A DNA stretch of 64,000 bases from assembly GCF_037975245.1 (NCBI RefSeq), contig NC_092578.1:680001-744000 (forward strand). The letters run 5' to 3'. This document shows positions 22,241 to 49,416 of this stretch, piece by piece (position 1 is the first letter of the stretch; each line of letters opens with the position of its first letter). Below the pieces are notes generated by a model. It was given only the letters and a program-made list of their open reading frames with translations. It ran no database searches and was not told where the DNA came from. Origin of the DNA: Apostichopus japonicus (Eukaryota; Echinodermata; Holothuroidea; Aspidochirotida; Stichopodidae). The translations under genes were made by a program, and so were the position numbers.

Positions 22241-24236
22241 TTTTCAACTTTATGTTGTTAGGCTTGAGATTATTATAAATCTATGCACACCATTCATGTT
22301 TGCTGAATTTACTATCACAAAAATACGCTTAAGTTTCTTCATATTTTCAAATACTATGATATGAGTGTACTACGTGTAAATTTTATACCCATAAGAAGCA
22401 CTCAGCGGGTTTTTGTACCGTTTGTTTCTCACTTGTCAAAGTTATAGCGTCCTATCTGGCCTTATAACTTTAAAATATTGAAATCGAAACGTTTATTCAC
22501 AGCAAGACAGTGACGATAGATATACATCTATTACGATGGTCATTTATGTTTTTATTAAAATTAAGCAAAAGTCTGGTATTCATCACTGTCGAAATAAAAG
22601 TTGATGATTTAATAACTCTCTTATAGAGTCTCCTATCTCCCAAACTTTAGGAGCACCGTAGACTCATGAAAGACAGGGTATTTCCTCCTTTTCTATGGAA
22701 GATTTTTCTTTGCAGCCTAATATTCAGTTATGGGCCCGGTAAAGAAAATGTGTTGAATAACATCACAGATTACACGACTGCTATACGAGAATTTTAAAAA
22801 CTATATTCACATATCCCACAAAAGATTTAATGTTTTCACTTACATGTTCTGAATTCCATCGGTCCAATTGCCATATGCAATCATATGCACTACCACCACC
22901 GTACAACCATCAGTACTCTTGTGCAGTCTCATATAGGGACGGTCACTCCGGTTCGGGAACCCTCTATCAAAATATTCTAACTTGTGTTTCTATCTTTAAT
23001 CTTTAAAGGTTTTGTTCAGTGAAAACATGATATATTTATCATAATAAATTTGCATTCATTTTTATACGTATACATATATAGTGATCGGATTATCTAGAGA
23101 TGGTACAACTTCATCTAGGCCAACAATGACAAATATGTACCGACCCTCTCCCCCTCCCCTTTGCTTTTGGAATTAAAAAGATTGATCCTTCCGGTATGGA
23201 GACAATATGCGTGTCCGGGGGGGGGGGGGGGGCGGGGGCATCAAGTAAGTGAAGATCAAAATTGCACGTGCATTATATACACGCGAAGTTTTTCGACCGG
23301 ACCGCAAATGACAGAAGGCCTGTTTAACTAACATTTGATCATGGAATAATGTCAGGACTCGGACCGTACAAACCATTACTCTTATTAAACTGCCACACGT
23401 CGATTCCGTAATAGGTTACAAATCGCTCACATTCAGCTTGACTCTGTAGGATTGACGTGTACTTTAGTATTGAATGTTTTTTTTATATTATTATTAGTTT
23501 CCTTTTTTCTTGAACTTGTAGCCTCTTTTGTCACACGAATTAGTAACAGCACGCGATTTCGGTCACTCGGCCATTTTATGCCTAATTGAATAACTTCTCT
23601 CCTCTCCGTCATTTGCTCTTCCTATGTTGCTCTGATTTGCTACTCTCCAATTAACACAGCTAATAAATAAAAAACAAGGCAATCTTCGCCAGTCTTTATC
23701 GAGTCTTTATCAAAAAGAAGAGCCAAGTGTAACCAGGTCAAGAAGTGAATCTATTGTTGCAAGAAACTTAAAAACCGTTTTCTCTTGGGAACAAAATAAA
23801 ATGAATAAACCTACCAGCACTTCTATGTTTGGTTATTAAATCTATTCGATTAAGCAAGAATACTTCCCGGAAACTCTTCTAAATTTTCGTTTAAATTTTC
23901 GTTCTTATTTGATAAGTGAAGTCAAATGAAGTTCGTTTGATCACTTCTATTCGATTACTCATAAACTACCGAAGACCAAGAAACAGTTTCTGAAACTGTC
24001 TGTAATTTATACCAGTTTGCATAAAGTGCATGAAAAGTGCAACAGATATTATATTTCATCTCCTTTCCCTAATAGTTAGCATTCCCAAAGTCAGTATCTG
24101 TTCATCCAAATATTTACAGGAAAATTACCCAAAAAGTCACACATGGTGACATTTCAACATCGAGGACATTTTTCATACTGAGGATATTAAATGTTTACAA
24201 TGAGGACATTTAAACCGAGGATTTAACACGGAGGTA
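22241..24236. other. No gene recognised
   Basis: Contains a long poly-G tract at about 23217-23240 and the GAGGACATTT words leading into the 354-bp duplication. Confidence 0.5.
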
Positions 24237-24944
24237 ATTTAACACTGAAGACTTAATTCACACTGAAGACATTATTAAAGCAGCTCTTTAAGGTCAATTT
24301 AATAATACAAATCGGCTAATTAAAATAATAAAATATATTTATGAATTACTCTCTCATCAACATCCATTTGATGAAAACTAAACATTATAGAATTTTGTTC
24401 TACTTTTGAGAAGATATTAGGATTGTTAAACTTGTCGACTAAACGCAAGAAGCTGCTTTTCCTTCGTTTGCCAATAAAGTCTGCTTCTTCGTCGAGATTT
24501 TTAATGTTGAATTTTATTAATATCTAAACAGACGGGGTGTGAAAACTGGGAAATTGAAGCAAATTTTAGCCATTTTTATGCAACTGGGACATTTAACACC
24601 GAGGACTTAATTCAAACTGAGGACATTACTAAAGCAGCTCTTTAAGGTCAGTTTAATAATAAAAATCGGCTAATTAAAATAATAAAATATATTTATGAAT
24701 TACTCTCTCATCAACATCCATTTGGTGAAAACTGAACATTATGGAATTTTGTTTTACTTTTGAGAAGATATTAGGATTGGTAAACTTGTCGATTAAACGC
24801 AAGAAGCTGCTTTTCCTTCGTTTGCCAATAAAGTCTGCTTCTTCGTACAGATTTTTAATGTTGAATTTTATTAATATCTAAACAGACGGGGTGTGAAAAC
24901 TGAAGAAATTGAAGCCAATTTTAGCCACTTTTAAGCAACTGGGG
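24237..24944. repeat. 354-bp unit in two tandem copies
   Basis: Copy 1 starts ATTTAACACTGAAG at 24237; copy 2 starts ATTTAACACCGAGG at 24591, exactly 354 bp later. They differ at scattered positions and small indels through to CAACTGGG. Upstream, 24160-24260 holds short degenerate GAGGACATTT words that resemble the unit's start. No coding function is seen. Confidence 0.92.
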
Positions 24945-27900
24945 AGACAGTGGAGAAAAGCTCGTTCTCTGTGAGTGACAACTGAGTTCGCATTCACCTC
25001 AGAAACTGTTGATGTGTTACAAGTAAACATGTATTATATGGACATGATAATTCGGATAAGGGAATATGCTGTGAATGGTCAATATGGTCATTTATGCAAC
25101 AACAACAACAAAATGAAAAAGGGGAAGGATTGAGAGGATCTGTGTATTGTGATATTTCGGAATCTAACCATGATTTTACACATCACATGCAATAAATACT
25201 CGTCTTACGCGAGTTGTATATCTCTAACATTTAAGGTAAATAATGACGAGTTTGTTGCTGTGTTTCTCCATTGCAGAACAGAATAACAGTTAATATATAT
25301 GAAACCTTCATTACAGGTGTATAGAACAGCTATATACAGTCTATTATCATGCACTGTTGCATACAATTGGCGAGGTCTATATATACTTTTCATTTTACTC
25401 CTAAGGATTAACTCATCTTTCAATCTATTCATATGTATACAATTATTGACATATGCATTGGAAGTTTATAGAAAGCGCGTCGCCGGGTTTGCACGAAATG
25501 CCCCCTTACTATACACTCGTGATCGTTTTCACTGTTCAAATGTGTACTTCTAACAACTCTATTTAAGTTTTCAATTTTCAAAGGCTATTTTGGTAACATA
25601 GTGACAAACACGTTTGAACCTAGCTGAATCTACAATCGACGATTCAAGTCGATATTTTATCGATCCCGTCTTATTTTCGTCGCATGTCGATGGAAAGTTC
25701 TTTAAAGAAACCATCAAAATAAAGCCACTGGCGAATTGTTTGGCATTCATCCAAATGTGTCTGACGTTTCGCTTTATTCTATCGGTTTATATTAAAATGA
25801 GAATATAAAGTCATATTTGGTGGGCTTTGTGGCGGCGGCACGCGAATTTTTTTTCGTAGTACAGCGAGAGAAGAAGTATACGAATTATTCATAGTACGTG
25901 ATTTATAAGTATGAATTTTCTTAATTCATTGCTTCACTGCACTCTAGTCATGACCATTGATAGCATGTAATCAGATATAACGTTACTAAGGCTTACAACA
26001 TGTTATAGTACCAGTCGTAGTGAGAGGATTACTGTCATGTTATCCGTATACAGTTGGGTGTCACTATGTCGAAGTATATATATGTATGTATATAATATAC
26101 TCAACTATGGCAAAGTGTGATGAGATTCTTCCAGGCTTAATCTCTCACTCAGTACAGTTGAATCTATGGAGGTTAGCACTGCGTTACCGGTTTGAATTAA
26201 GCTGGAAAATGAAGGCTGGGGAAGGAAGGACAATGGGAAGGAGAAGTGGGCATAACGAGGAATTCTAACGGGATCAGGGAGTGGAGACAAAAAATCGAGA
26301 TGGCTTCACTCAAAGAAAAGTTTTTCAAAAATGAAGACTTGGTAAAGAAATGTATTTCTCTGTGTATGAATCGAGTGGGGACGGGGGTACATCAGTACAA
26401 CAAGTTCTGAAGCCAGTGCTGAAAGTTATTAAAGGTGGCCAGTTTATCGATCCACATGCAGTGAGAAAGTTATCTCTCACCATATTAACTCTCATCTCAA
26501 TGAAAGAAATGAATTTGAAACACTCTATGTAACTTCCATCATCCCCATTGGTGTCATTGTCTGATGCAGGGAATTGTATACCAGCCTATACGTGATTTCA
26601 AATATTTATTGTGAGACAGATGGTTTCTTTTCTTTAGACAAAGAGATATAGCCTACTATAAGTACTTAATAACACACATAATCTTTTCCCAGGAAATTAT
26701 ACATATACATTGGTGTTTGTATATAATACTATACTGTATGTCAATCAGTAACCAGAGCAGGTCCGTATAGTTACTGGGGTATTCTGAACGGTACTGTAAC
26801 CAGGGAGTTCCATAACAACTCCCTGCGGTAACCATGCCCAGGTACAATTTAATGAATATTGTTCAATTGTCCAATATATGACCCTCAGTCTCTTTCAGAA
26901 TTCATGAAATTATTTTTTCTCCCTATCAGAATACCAAGTAACGTAATCAATTCTTCATGTATGTAAATACATCACAGCGGTATAGTAATTTTATCGATAC
27001 ATCACTTAACTATTATACCCCTCCTACATCAACTGAAATTAGCATATGTATTCATATATAATGAAGGGTCCATTGATGGATAACAAACAGAGAAGCGCTC
27101 AAGTTTCATCTCTCAAGTTTCTTCTCAAGAAAGCATCACTAGAGTTCATTTTCCTTCTCAGAAAACGCTCACCGAATTTTTACTCCAAACAATTTTGGAT
27201 TTATCGTACTGAGGAAAAGTAAACATTTTCGTGTTATAATATACTCGTTACAGGCTCCGTTGTTTATGTTCCAAGTCAGCCCTTAATGACATGTTTATAA
27301 TTCGAAACGTTTCCGTCAGGTATAAAGAGGTCGCATAAAGGATATAATATATGTAAAGACTCAATGATTTGGTGCATGTATATACATAACTGACACACAC
27401 CATGCAGTATACACCATCGTATATAGCAAGCTGAGTGCTCAATGGACTTCTATACTGAGGGGAGGTAGGATAACGCGCAATGATGACAAAAACAAAACAA
27501 TCACTTCTGTATCGTATGAGCAGATATTACAGGTATGGATTCTCTTGAAACGTATATTCCTGTATAGAGAACAGAAAATAGCCTACAACATGAACTAAGC
27601 TGTTGAGCTACCAAATAGTTACAATACAGAAAAAATACAAGAAATAGCACACGATTTTCTCAGCCGCAGTTAGTATAGCATCTGTGGGATCACGAGAAAT
27701 ATTTAGGCCTAGTTGGGGCTAAGCGGGAAGGGCTAAAAGAGATGGTGAGGGGAGATGCGTATCAATAGACGGTTCATTGAAACAGGGTCCCAATGTCCAG
27801 GGGTCCCTAACAGTTGGTTCAAATATTTTGAGCTAACGGATCACCACTAAACCACTTAAGTTTTTGCATGAAAAGTGCGGTACGTATTTTATATCATTAA

Positions 27901-28995
27901 AAACTTGTTTGTTGAAAATCGCTGAGTTGACAGAAACTGCGCTCGAAATACGGTAATTAGTAAACCGCGATTTTATATAAGTGCATTGTTTAAGGCGTTG
28001 TTTATAAGGCGTTGTTTATAAATGAAAAAATAGAAAAGTAGTATTTCTTGAAAGCTATATACGCAAGGTATATGGACACTTTTCTAAATTATACATTTTC
28101 TGGATGTATAGGTATGCACGTCATAACTGCATGGTATCATTTTCAAGCGTGATGGGTGTCCTAAGGCCAAAATTATATCTGCGGTAATAGAGATATTCAA
28201 ATTGATTTATGATACTTCATCCTGTTCAACGACAGGGTCTATTTATGAATGTTTGTCAAGTTTTCGGGGCTTTTGGCTCAATACGGATCGATAAATACAA
28301 CAGTTCCCATTTGCATCAGCTAAATCTTCTTACGATCGATCAAACCTATTTTACAATTGATGTATGGAATTACGGTATTAATGCATATTAATGTATATAT
28401 AGTATATACATATTTGCGAACACTATTCTGCACATTATACACTATGGACCCTACACATTAGGCCCTACCCACGAAGCATTGCACACCACGTCCAAATAGT
28501 GATGGAACGTTTGAAAGACAACCGCATTGATGCAATGCATAATACGGCGAGAGGGTTTGAAGAGAGTAATAATAATAAAAATAATAACAAAGATTTATAA
28601 AGCGCACGTACCCACCCAGAAATGGGCGTTCTATGAGAAGCGCATCTCAAGATTTTGCTGGACAGTTTTGGTATCATTTTCCATACTTTCTTGCCACCTT
28701 TCCTCCCTTCACGGATTGTAAATACTCCTTTTTATTGGCTGCATACGGGTTTTGGTCTATGTAAAAAGTGTATAAGAAGTGTGTTAGTTGTACTCTTCAA
28801 AATAAAATGCAACAAAAACTGTTAGCAAACTGCTTATCCACTAGATAGCCACCAAATGTGGCGCTATTTCAATATATTCGGCTATTGGAACACAATGCGA
28901 GGCACAGGCTACGACACACAATCCTACTCATTAAGAAAATTTGTTAGCGATTGCACTCAATAAATTGGGAAGGATTGGATGGATTGTGCGTGCGT
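24945..28995. other. No gene recognised
   Basis: Short frames only; one hairpin-family copy at 26806 and a small GGCGTTGTTTATAA duplication near 27995-28020. Confidence 0.5.
26806..26831. repeat. Hairpin family copy: AGGGAGTT / AACTCCCT
   Basis: AGGGAGTT, a short loop, then AACAACTCCCT. Flanked by GTAACC-like words on both sides. Related copies lie at 53563-53587 and 61791-61820. Confidence 0.6.
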
Positions 28996-30181
28996 ATGGC
29001 AAGCCATTTTATTTTTTATTCAGTATTTAATGATATCAACAATTATTTAATGATATCAACAATTATTTAATGATATCATGAATTATTTCATGATATCTGA
29101 AATTGTTTTAATGATATGTACGTCATATTTGATGATATCATTAATTGGTGCAAGGAAATTATTGATATCATTATTTTATTTGATGATATCATAATTAAAC
29201 TTTCTGATATCAAGAATTGAATTTGTGATATCTTAAAATAGATGAACTATTATAGATATCAATAATTTAATTGAAGATATCATAAATTCAATTTCAGATA
29301 TCTGTATTTAAATTAATGATATCAAAAAGTATGACGTACATATCACGAATTCGGCCATATTTAATGATATCATAAATTCCAATTATTGATATCATCAAAT
29401 ATGGCGTACATATCACGAATTCGGCCATATTTAATGATATCATTAATTCGAATTTTTGATATCATAAATTCCAATTAATGATATCATCAAATATGACGTA
29501 CATATCACGAATAACTAATGTAATGTATACTGCACTGTACTAGACCCATACCAACTACCACCAGCTTAGTTCCATAAGGCCTGTGTACGGATGAGTTACT
29601 GAGACTACGCCGTATAACCAGACATATCGCAGCCATATTTAATGATATCATTAAATATGGCCGAATTCTTGATATGTACGTCATAATTGTTGATATCATT
29701 AAATCGAATTAGTGATATGTACATATCATTAATTCGAATTAGTGATATCAGTAAATATGACGTCATATTTGATGATATCACTAATTCGAATTAATGATAT
29801 GTACATATCACTAATTCGAATTAATGATATGTACATATCACTAATTCGATTTAGTGATATCAGTAAATATGACGTCATATTTGTTGATATCATTAAATCG
29901 AATTAGTGATATGTACATATCACCAATTCGAATTAGTGATATGTACATATCACAAATACATTTAAAGATATCTTTAAATCATTTCTTGATATCACTAATT
30001 CATTTAATGATATCATTAAATGAATTATTGATATCAAGAAATGAACTGAATTAATGATATCATTAACTGATTTAATGATATCAACAATTCGAATTCTTGA
30101 TATCAACAATTGATTTAATGATATCATCAAATAATTAAAGATATCATTAAATATTGAATAAAAAGTAAAACGGCTTGCCAT
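28996..30181. mobile_element. Inverted-repeat element packed with GATATC palindromes (1.19 kb)
   Basis: The ends are inverted repeats: the left starts ATGGCAAGCC and the right ends GGCTTGCCAT. The match runs about 42 bp (to 29037 and from 30140) with three mismatches by eye. Flanking DNA is the same tetranucleotide microsatellite in direct orientation on both sides (GTGCGTGCGT left, ACGTGCGTGCG right), as expected for insertion into, or duplication of, that target. Inside are about 33 GATATC sites, mostly within ATGATATCAT-type palindromes spaced near 20 bp. GATATGTACATATC palindromes occur in the right arm. Only 29511-29630 lacks them. There is no credible coding frame, so it would be non-autonomous; the superfamily is unknown. 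Confidence 0.7.
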
Positions 30182-33100
30182 ACGTGCGTGCGTGCGATTT
30201 GCATATTCTTATAAATATGCATGATTACAAGAAGAATTCAATGGAGTGACTTTAGGGGAGGAGGAGGGCGGGGGGGGGGTAAACAAATTTCTACCCGATT
30301 TTCACTTTGATAATATAATAAATAAAAACCTGTTGAATTCACACTTTCGATCTGCTTGAAAACAAATAACTTTACTACAGATTTTGAAGTTCGCAACTTA
30401 CGATCATTTTACATGTCATAGGCTACTCACACGAAGAAAGGAACTACTTATTTCTCTCATTGATTGTCCAAATTGATCACCTTTTATGTCACCATTTTTA
30501 CATCTGTTTCATGAGACGACACCAAGACGACATGTCACCAAGATTTTCTTCTCCTTTTTTATCTAAATGGTGAAATTTGAGCCAATTGCGCCCTCAGCTA
30601 ACCAGAAACATAATCAGAGTCCAATCAGGGATTCATATCTCATGTCGATACTAGTGTATGTTTTCTCTTTGATATCATATAACTTGGAGAGAAATTATAC
30701 TTGTCTTTCGACGATAGCTTTAAATTGGTTTCCTAAATAACGTAGTTCACTATATGACCATAGATAATCAATACACTCAAGAGATTTTTCATTGTTACAT
30801 TTGCAGTGTGGACTGGAAATTATGAACATTAGTAATTCTGCCGCAAAGTACCCGAACGTACCACGGCATATCACCCAAATACTATTGTTATTGATCGATG
30901 CGCTGTTGAGAATTTTGCATCAAAACACAGTGTGGGAAGATGGGAAGGTGGCATTAAAAATAATGGGGTATTATATCTCTGAAAATTAAATCTTCCCTTG
31001 TGACCTCGCTACTCAGCTTAACCTTTATAATTCTATGATCAAACTGTTCTAGCTTGTGCTTCTTTTATGGCTTTGACGACTTTTGAGGGTAACAAAGGAG
31101 AGGGCAGTTACAACCTGGAGGTGAAATACTATGGCATTACAATATATGGCAATAATGGCAACGTTTTGGACCGTTTTTCGCATTAAATATTGCACAAGTC
31201 GTACACCACTGATTTTGCATTGCAAACTCATACATATGGGGACGTTTCATTTGCGTGAAGGGGGTAGGGATCATGTTTCTACAGACACTATAATTTAAAC
31301 ACATATCATTTGCTCACCACAGTACGATCTAGACTCACAGCCACGCACCCGTGGTTATCCCTAATTATTTTCAGTACGTACTTAACATAATTTACAACAA
31401 GATACTCATTTGAAGCAGGTCTTATCGCACCAATATTCTGACCATTATCCTAGTGTTACACTACTACTAGGCCTAACGTTAGGTCTGTAGCTGCACAAAG
31501 TACTGATATGATAGGCTATATTAATACCGTCTAAGATAGGCTATATGAATCAAATATCAAGCGAAGTTATCGCCTTGACCAGATGCTACCTCTAGTTACC
31601 AAATCCTTTTATACAATAAGTGCACTTACCGTGTCTTGCAGTGGCATTTCTTATATTTTCAGTCTTTGGAACTACTTTTTAACCCCATAGCAACCGTATT
31701 CAATATTATTCATTCGGCAAACTCGCAGTACGGTCGTATATATATGTTAGAATGCTAGTCTATGTGCGATTAAGTGTACACCACCGGAACATACACAATT
31801 TGTACGTACGTAAGTAGAAAATGTTCATAGTGTGTGTATTGTAGTGCAGTAGGATTTCCCCACAACAGAGTACCGTCGCCCTATTCAAAATAATCATAAA
31901 AACTGTAATTATTTCCCAGAATATTGCTTCTAGTTTGCAAGAGATGAATCATATGGTTGATTAGTTTGACTGAAAACAGTTCTAACATACTGTATATGAA
32001 AGCATTTCAATACTTTTTTAATTAAACAAAAACTTAGACATCACGAGATCTTTGTTGAAAACTGCTGAATATCAATTAGCCATGTATTTGGCAAATACAT
32101 TAGATGACGATCTGTCACTTGATTTTCCTAACAAAACAGGCCAGACGGATCAAACTACCGAACAAATCACTTTGACCAAGTAAAAGGGCTGTAAGTAAGA
32201 CAACAACATGAAATTTCGTTGGTTTGAGGTAACTCTGCATTGAAAAACGAGGGGAAAAATGAGAATTGCTGCCATGATCCGTTCTCTTAGTTTTTATATG
32301 TGACAAGGAATGAGATACAACTTTTTGGAAACCGATCGTTACATACTAAATATCTATATTACAGTGACACTATGGCTGACGTCATGCTGGTTTATTGCTG
32401 TACGATAGTCACCATACAAAAGTTCACATATTCCAGAGAACTTAAAACACAAATTGAACCAAGCTCATAAATGCATGCTATAATTTGGTTATGCATTGTG
32501 TACCGTCATGCACATATCACTATAAATTTAAGGCTTGCAACTTAATTCGATATAATTGTGATGGTTTACCCCAGAAAAACTTTACTCCTCGTCATCCTAT
32601 ACTAGACTGTATATGGCATATGCGGGGATTTCCTTTTCAAACTAACGCGACGGGCTAGATATCATGGTCACGTTACATTAAGAGATCTTGGCTTTCGCAA
32701 CGTAATGCTAGGGTGTTAAAGTCAAAGGAGCAGAAAATTATCGCAAAACTACCACGTTTGCTAGAGGTAATTAAGAAGGAAACATAGTTTCTTTAAGTGT
32801 GAATGGTTCAAAAACTATTCTTTCACTTGAGGCTTAAGTAACCTTTTTGAGTATGGTTTCCTGGTATAATTACCTAGGCCTAAGTTAGGCAAACGAAGCT
32901 GTGTTAGTGTTACATGTAGTAGTTTCGCGAAGGCGTTAGTGCATGTTTACAATATAAAGTTAGTCGTGTAGCCTATTCGAACGGGACCAAACTGAAAGTT
33001 ACTTAGACAGCAATCAGATAAATGAGAATTGCAACAGTACAGGCCATCACGGCTTGCAGGAGCCTTAATCTAGGACTAGTAGTGAGTCGTGAGTTTGAAC

Positions 33101-34353
33101 ATATTAATACACTTTGAAGTGAGCCTTTGATGATCCATCTTTCCAAACACGAAAGGAATTAGAAAACCGTTCTCTTTTGTTTATTACATTTACAGAAGCT
33201 TTTTTGTACTTCCCATCTCGACAGAGCATGGTACATACTTCTATCTTATTTCCTGCTGGATACAAAAGCTTATAAAATCTTGCATGTCTCCTTGATTTCT
33301 CTTTCATTAATTAAAGATAAAATTTTCAATTTCAGGGAAGAATATGCAGTTTTGTAGAGCAAAGAACCAGATGAAATATAACTATACCGTTTAAAGTACC
33401 CAAAGGTATTACTTGTGACTGTTTAATTTGTCAAGCAATTTGGATCATATTAATTACACTGAGCTCCTGCCGTAAGAAGTTTGGACTCAGAACTGCTTTA
33501 ACCAATGGCAAGATAAAAGTGCTAACTTAAACTTAGAAAATCCACATTGCATTTGCAGTCAACCATCAAAATATTATTAATTGGCATTGAGTCAAGTCAA
33601 GTTTTGGTCATGCTTTACATTTGATTTGTGAAAGTGGTGTCATTACTATAGCCTTACAAACATAAGTTTTGTTAAGTAGTAAATTCGTAACTGTTGGCCT
33701 ACAGTATGGGGTGATTCAGAAACTCAACTATGAACATTCCATTTAGAAATATTTCTGGATCACTGTTTGTATTCTGGTGACGTCATCTTCTCGTTGATTT
33801 ATCTTTGAAATGACATACATTTGAAATGTTTGCGTAACTGACAAATTTCTCAGTATTTAGAATTTCATTAAAATTTGAATTTGACTGGGAATTGTGATAG
33901 TAATATAATTTTCCTGTCATGAAATAATTTAATTATAAGAAAGAAAAGAAAAACATTTTCAGCTAACTCGCCACAGTGACACCAATCCACACTGCTGTTG
34001 CCAGAAACAAAATATCATCAGTGTTTAAAACTCATACCTTTGACCTTGCACCTGTATAGTTTTAAGGATTAGGGTTTGATGTAAAGATGATCAGAAAATG
34101 TCCAGCAATTTTTTTTATACAAACAAGTTCAGCTACAGGAATATTCCTTTAAGTTGGGAGAGCAGACCCAAAAAGTCTGCTGAGTACAACCAGTTTGGAC
34201 TATCCCGGTATTTTCATATTACAATTTGGTATTCCATAATTTCAATTTTTGTTATTCCATATTTTCAATTGAAAGGAACAGTTTTAACAAGTTTAACTTG
34301 TTTGACCTTTGGATGCAATTTTACAGATTATATTGTTGTCTCCTCTTTGACAG
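30182..34353. other. Region upstream of CUL2; promoter not located
   Basis: A poly-G tract lies at about 30271-30280. The CUL2 promoter and non-coding first exon should lie here if the gene has them, but no CpG-rich block, TATA box or clear donor can be singled out by eye. Confidence 0.4.
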
Positions 34354-34402
34354 TTCCTTTGACAAAACTGACCTTTGACCAGTGTGGCAGTCAGCTGCCA
34401 AA
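34354..34402 (+). other. CUL2: Possible CUL2 5' UTR start of exon 1 (spliced)
   Basis: A good pyrimidine-rich acceptor (TTGTCTCCTCTTTGACAG) ends at 34353, 49 bases before the start codon. CUL2 in vertebrates has a non-coding first exon, so splicing from an upstream exon here is plausible. I cannot place that exon or the promoter. The stretch holds a TGACCTTTGACCA word at 34369-34381. Confidence 0.3.
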
Positions 34403-47860
<13,458 letters not shown>

Positions 47861-49416
47861 GAAGTTATGAATATGCATTAATTCTTTACCATCAACTACT
47901 CAAAGTTGACATGGTAGGCTCAGTGACTGAAACTAATCAAAGTTATGATGTTGAACTTTGACTCTATGTTGCAATCTCTTTAGATTGAAACAATACTTGC
48001 AGTTAGCATGAACAATAGTTTGCAAGGCAAGAAGATAACTGAATCACACATATCCTTAATCTAAACTTTTGAATCAATTCTACCAATACCCAGTAATATT
48101 CACAGCTAATGTACCAATGCCTTCCTCATGATCCTTTAATTAAATGTGTTAAAGGTGCTAGTCCAGGACAGATTAATTTCTGAGAAGTCATTAATGTTCT
48201 CCAGAATCAATCCAAGGTTATTGAAAAGAACTGAAAAGTTTTGAGAAGATAGTATCAGAGAACTGTATCTACACACTGATTCTTCCTTAAGAAGGTAATA
48301 TTAAAATTAGTTGATTTGTTCATGGCAACGTCTTGGAAACAAAGTTTGCTCTGACCTGGAGAACCATGAATTAAAGTTCACACTGCATATAGAATTATCT
48401 TTGGCTCTTTTAAATCTCAAGAGATTTGTAAATGCAACGTGCAAAGATGGTTTCTACTTTGTCTATTTGCAGTTTGAACTAATAAAAATATATATTTTGG
48501 CTGCTGGAACAAAGCGTTCCCTCAATCTTACATGAGAATATTTTCTTAGTTTCAATTTTAGTTAAACCATCTTCATTTTAGATTAATGAAAACTGTTTTA
48601 GAAGAGCAGAAAACAGAAGTAATTAGAACAGGATAACAACAGGATTACAAGGGATTACAACAGGATTATACCTCAAATTATAAGTATGGGCCAGTGACCT
48701 TTTAAATTAATGAAATTAAAATGCACAAGAAAGTCTTTGTTTTTTTCTTATTTAAATTTATCATTTTCATATACAGTAATCCCATAACAATGTGGTTCAT
48801 TATCTCTACTAGCCATATTTCATTTCATAAATGAAGGCAAATATCCATAGTTTGCTCCTTTACATGATTAGCATAAATAAAATGCGTCTGGGGATGCAAT
48901 CTATTGAACTGGATGGATCTCATGTAGTATTTATTTACCTATTAATGTTCAGTGGAGGGAAATGCCAAGAGTAGGAAGTAGTTACTTGGAATAATTTGTG
49001 ATTTTATTTAAACTGATACACAGTAGGTGTGATTACCATGACAGCCAAACACAGGCAGTTGCATTAAATGTGGTTTAAGCTTATTCATCCCTCAAAGTAT
49101 AAATTTCTCAATTTTGAAATTATAAATGTATGTGAGGCTTGTGACAGTAAATTTGATTGTACGATACTACTTGTTAAATTGAAGTCTCAGGACTTATTTG
49201 TCTGTACTGGCTTCCTACACTTCTCTAAGTGGTTCGTAATGAAACTGTATTCATTGGCACCATTATTACCCTTAGTGAAAGGCAGGGGTGTGGGAGTCTG
49301 CCATGAGTTCCCCAGGGATGTTGGGGGGGGGGAATCTGGGAGAGAACCACTTTGGCTCAGATGGAACTTTTTGTGCTACTGTTAAAGATGTAATATATAG
49401 CTATAGTTTAAATAAA
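47861..49416 (+). other. CUL2: Probable CUL2 3' UTR with candidate poly(A) signals
   Basis: No coding frame is recognisable after the TAA. AATAAA hexamers lie at 48481-48486, 48876-48881 and 49411-49416, any of which could end the transcript. The true end is unknown without transcript data. Confidence 0.4.

Noticed and set aside
28996-30181. CRISPR-like array
   Set aside because: The repeated words are short palindromes without constant direct repeats and unique spacers, the block has inverted ends, and the DNA is animal.
29854-30181. Short frames (+ and -) rich in ISLN/LMIS
   Set aside because: They simply translate the GATATC ladder, which reads similarly on both strands.
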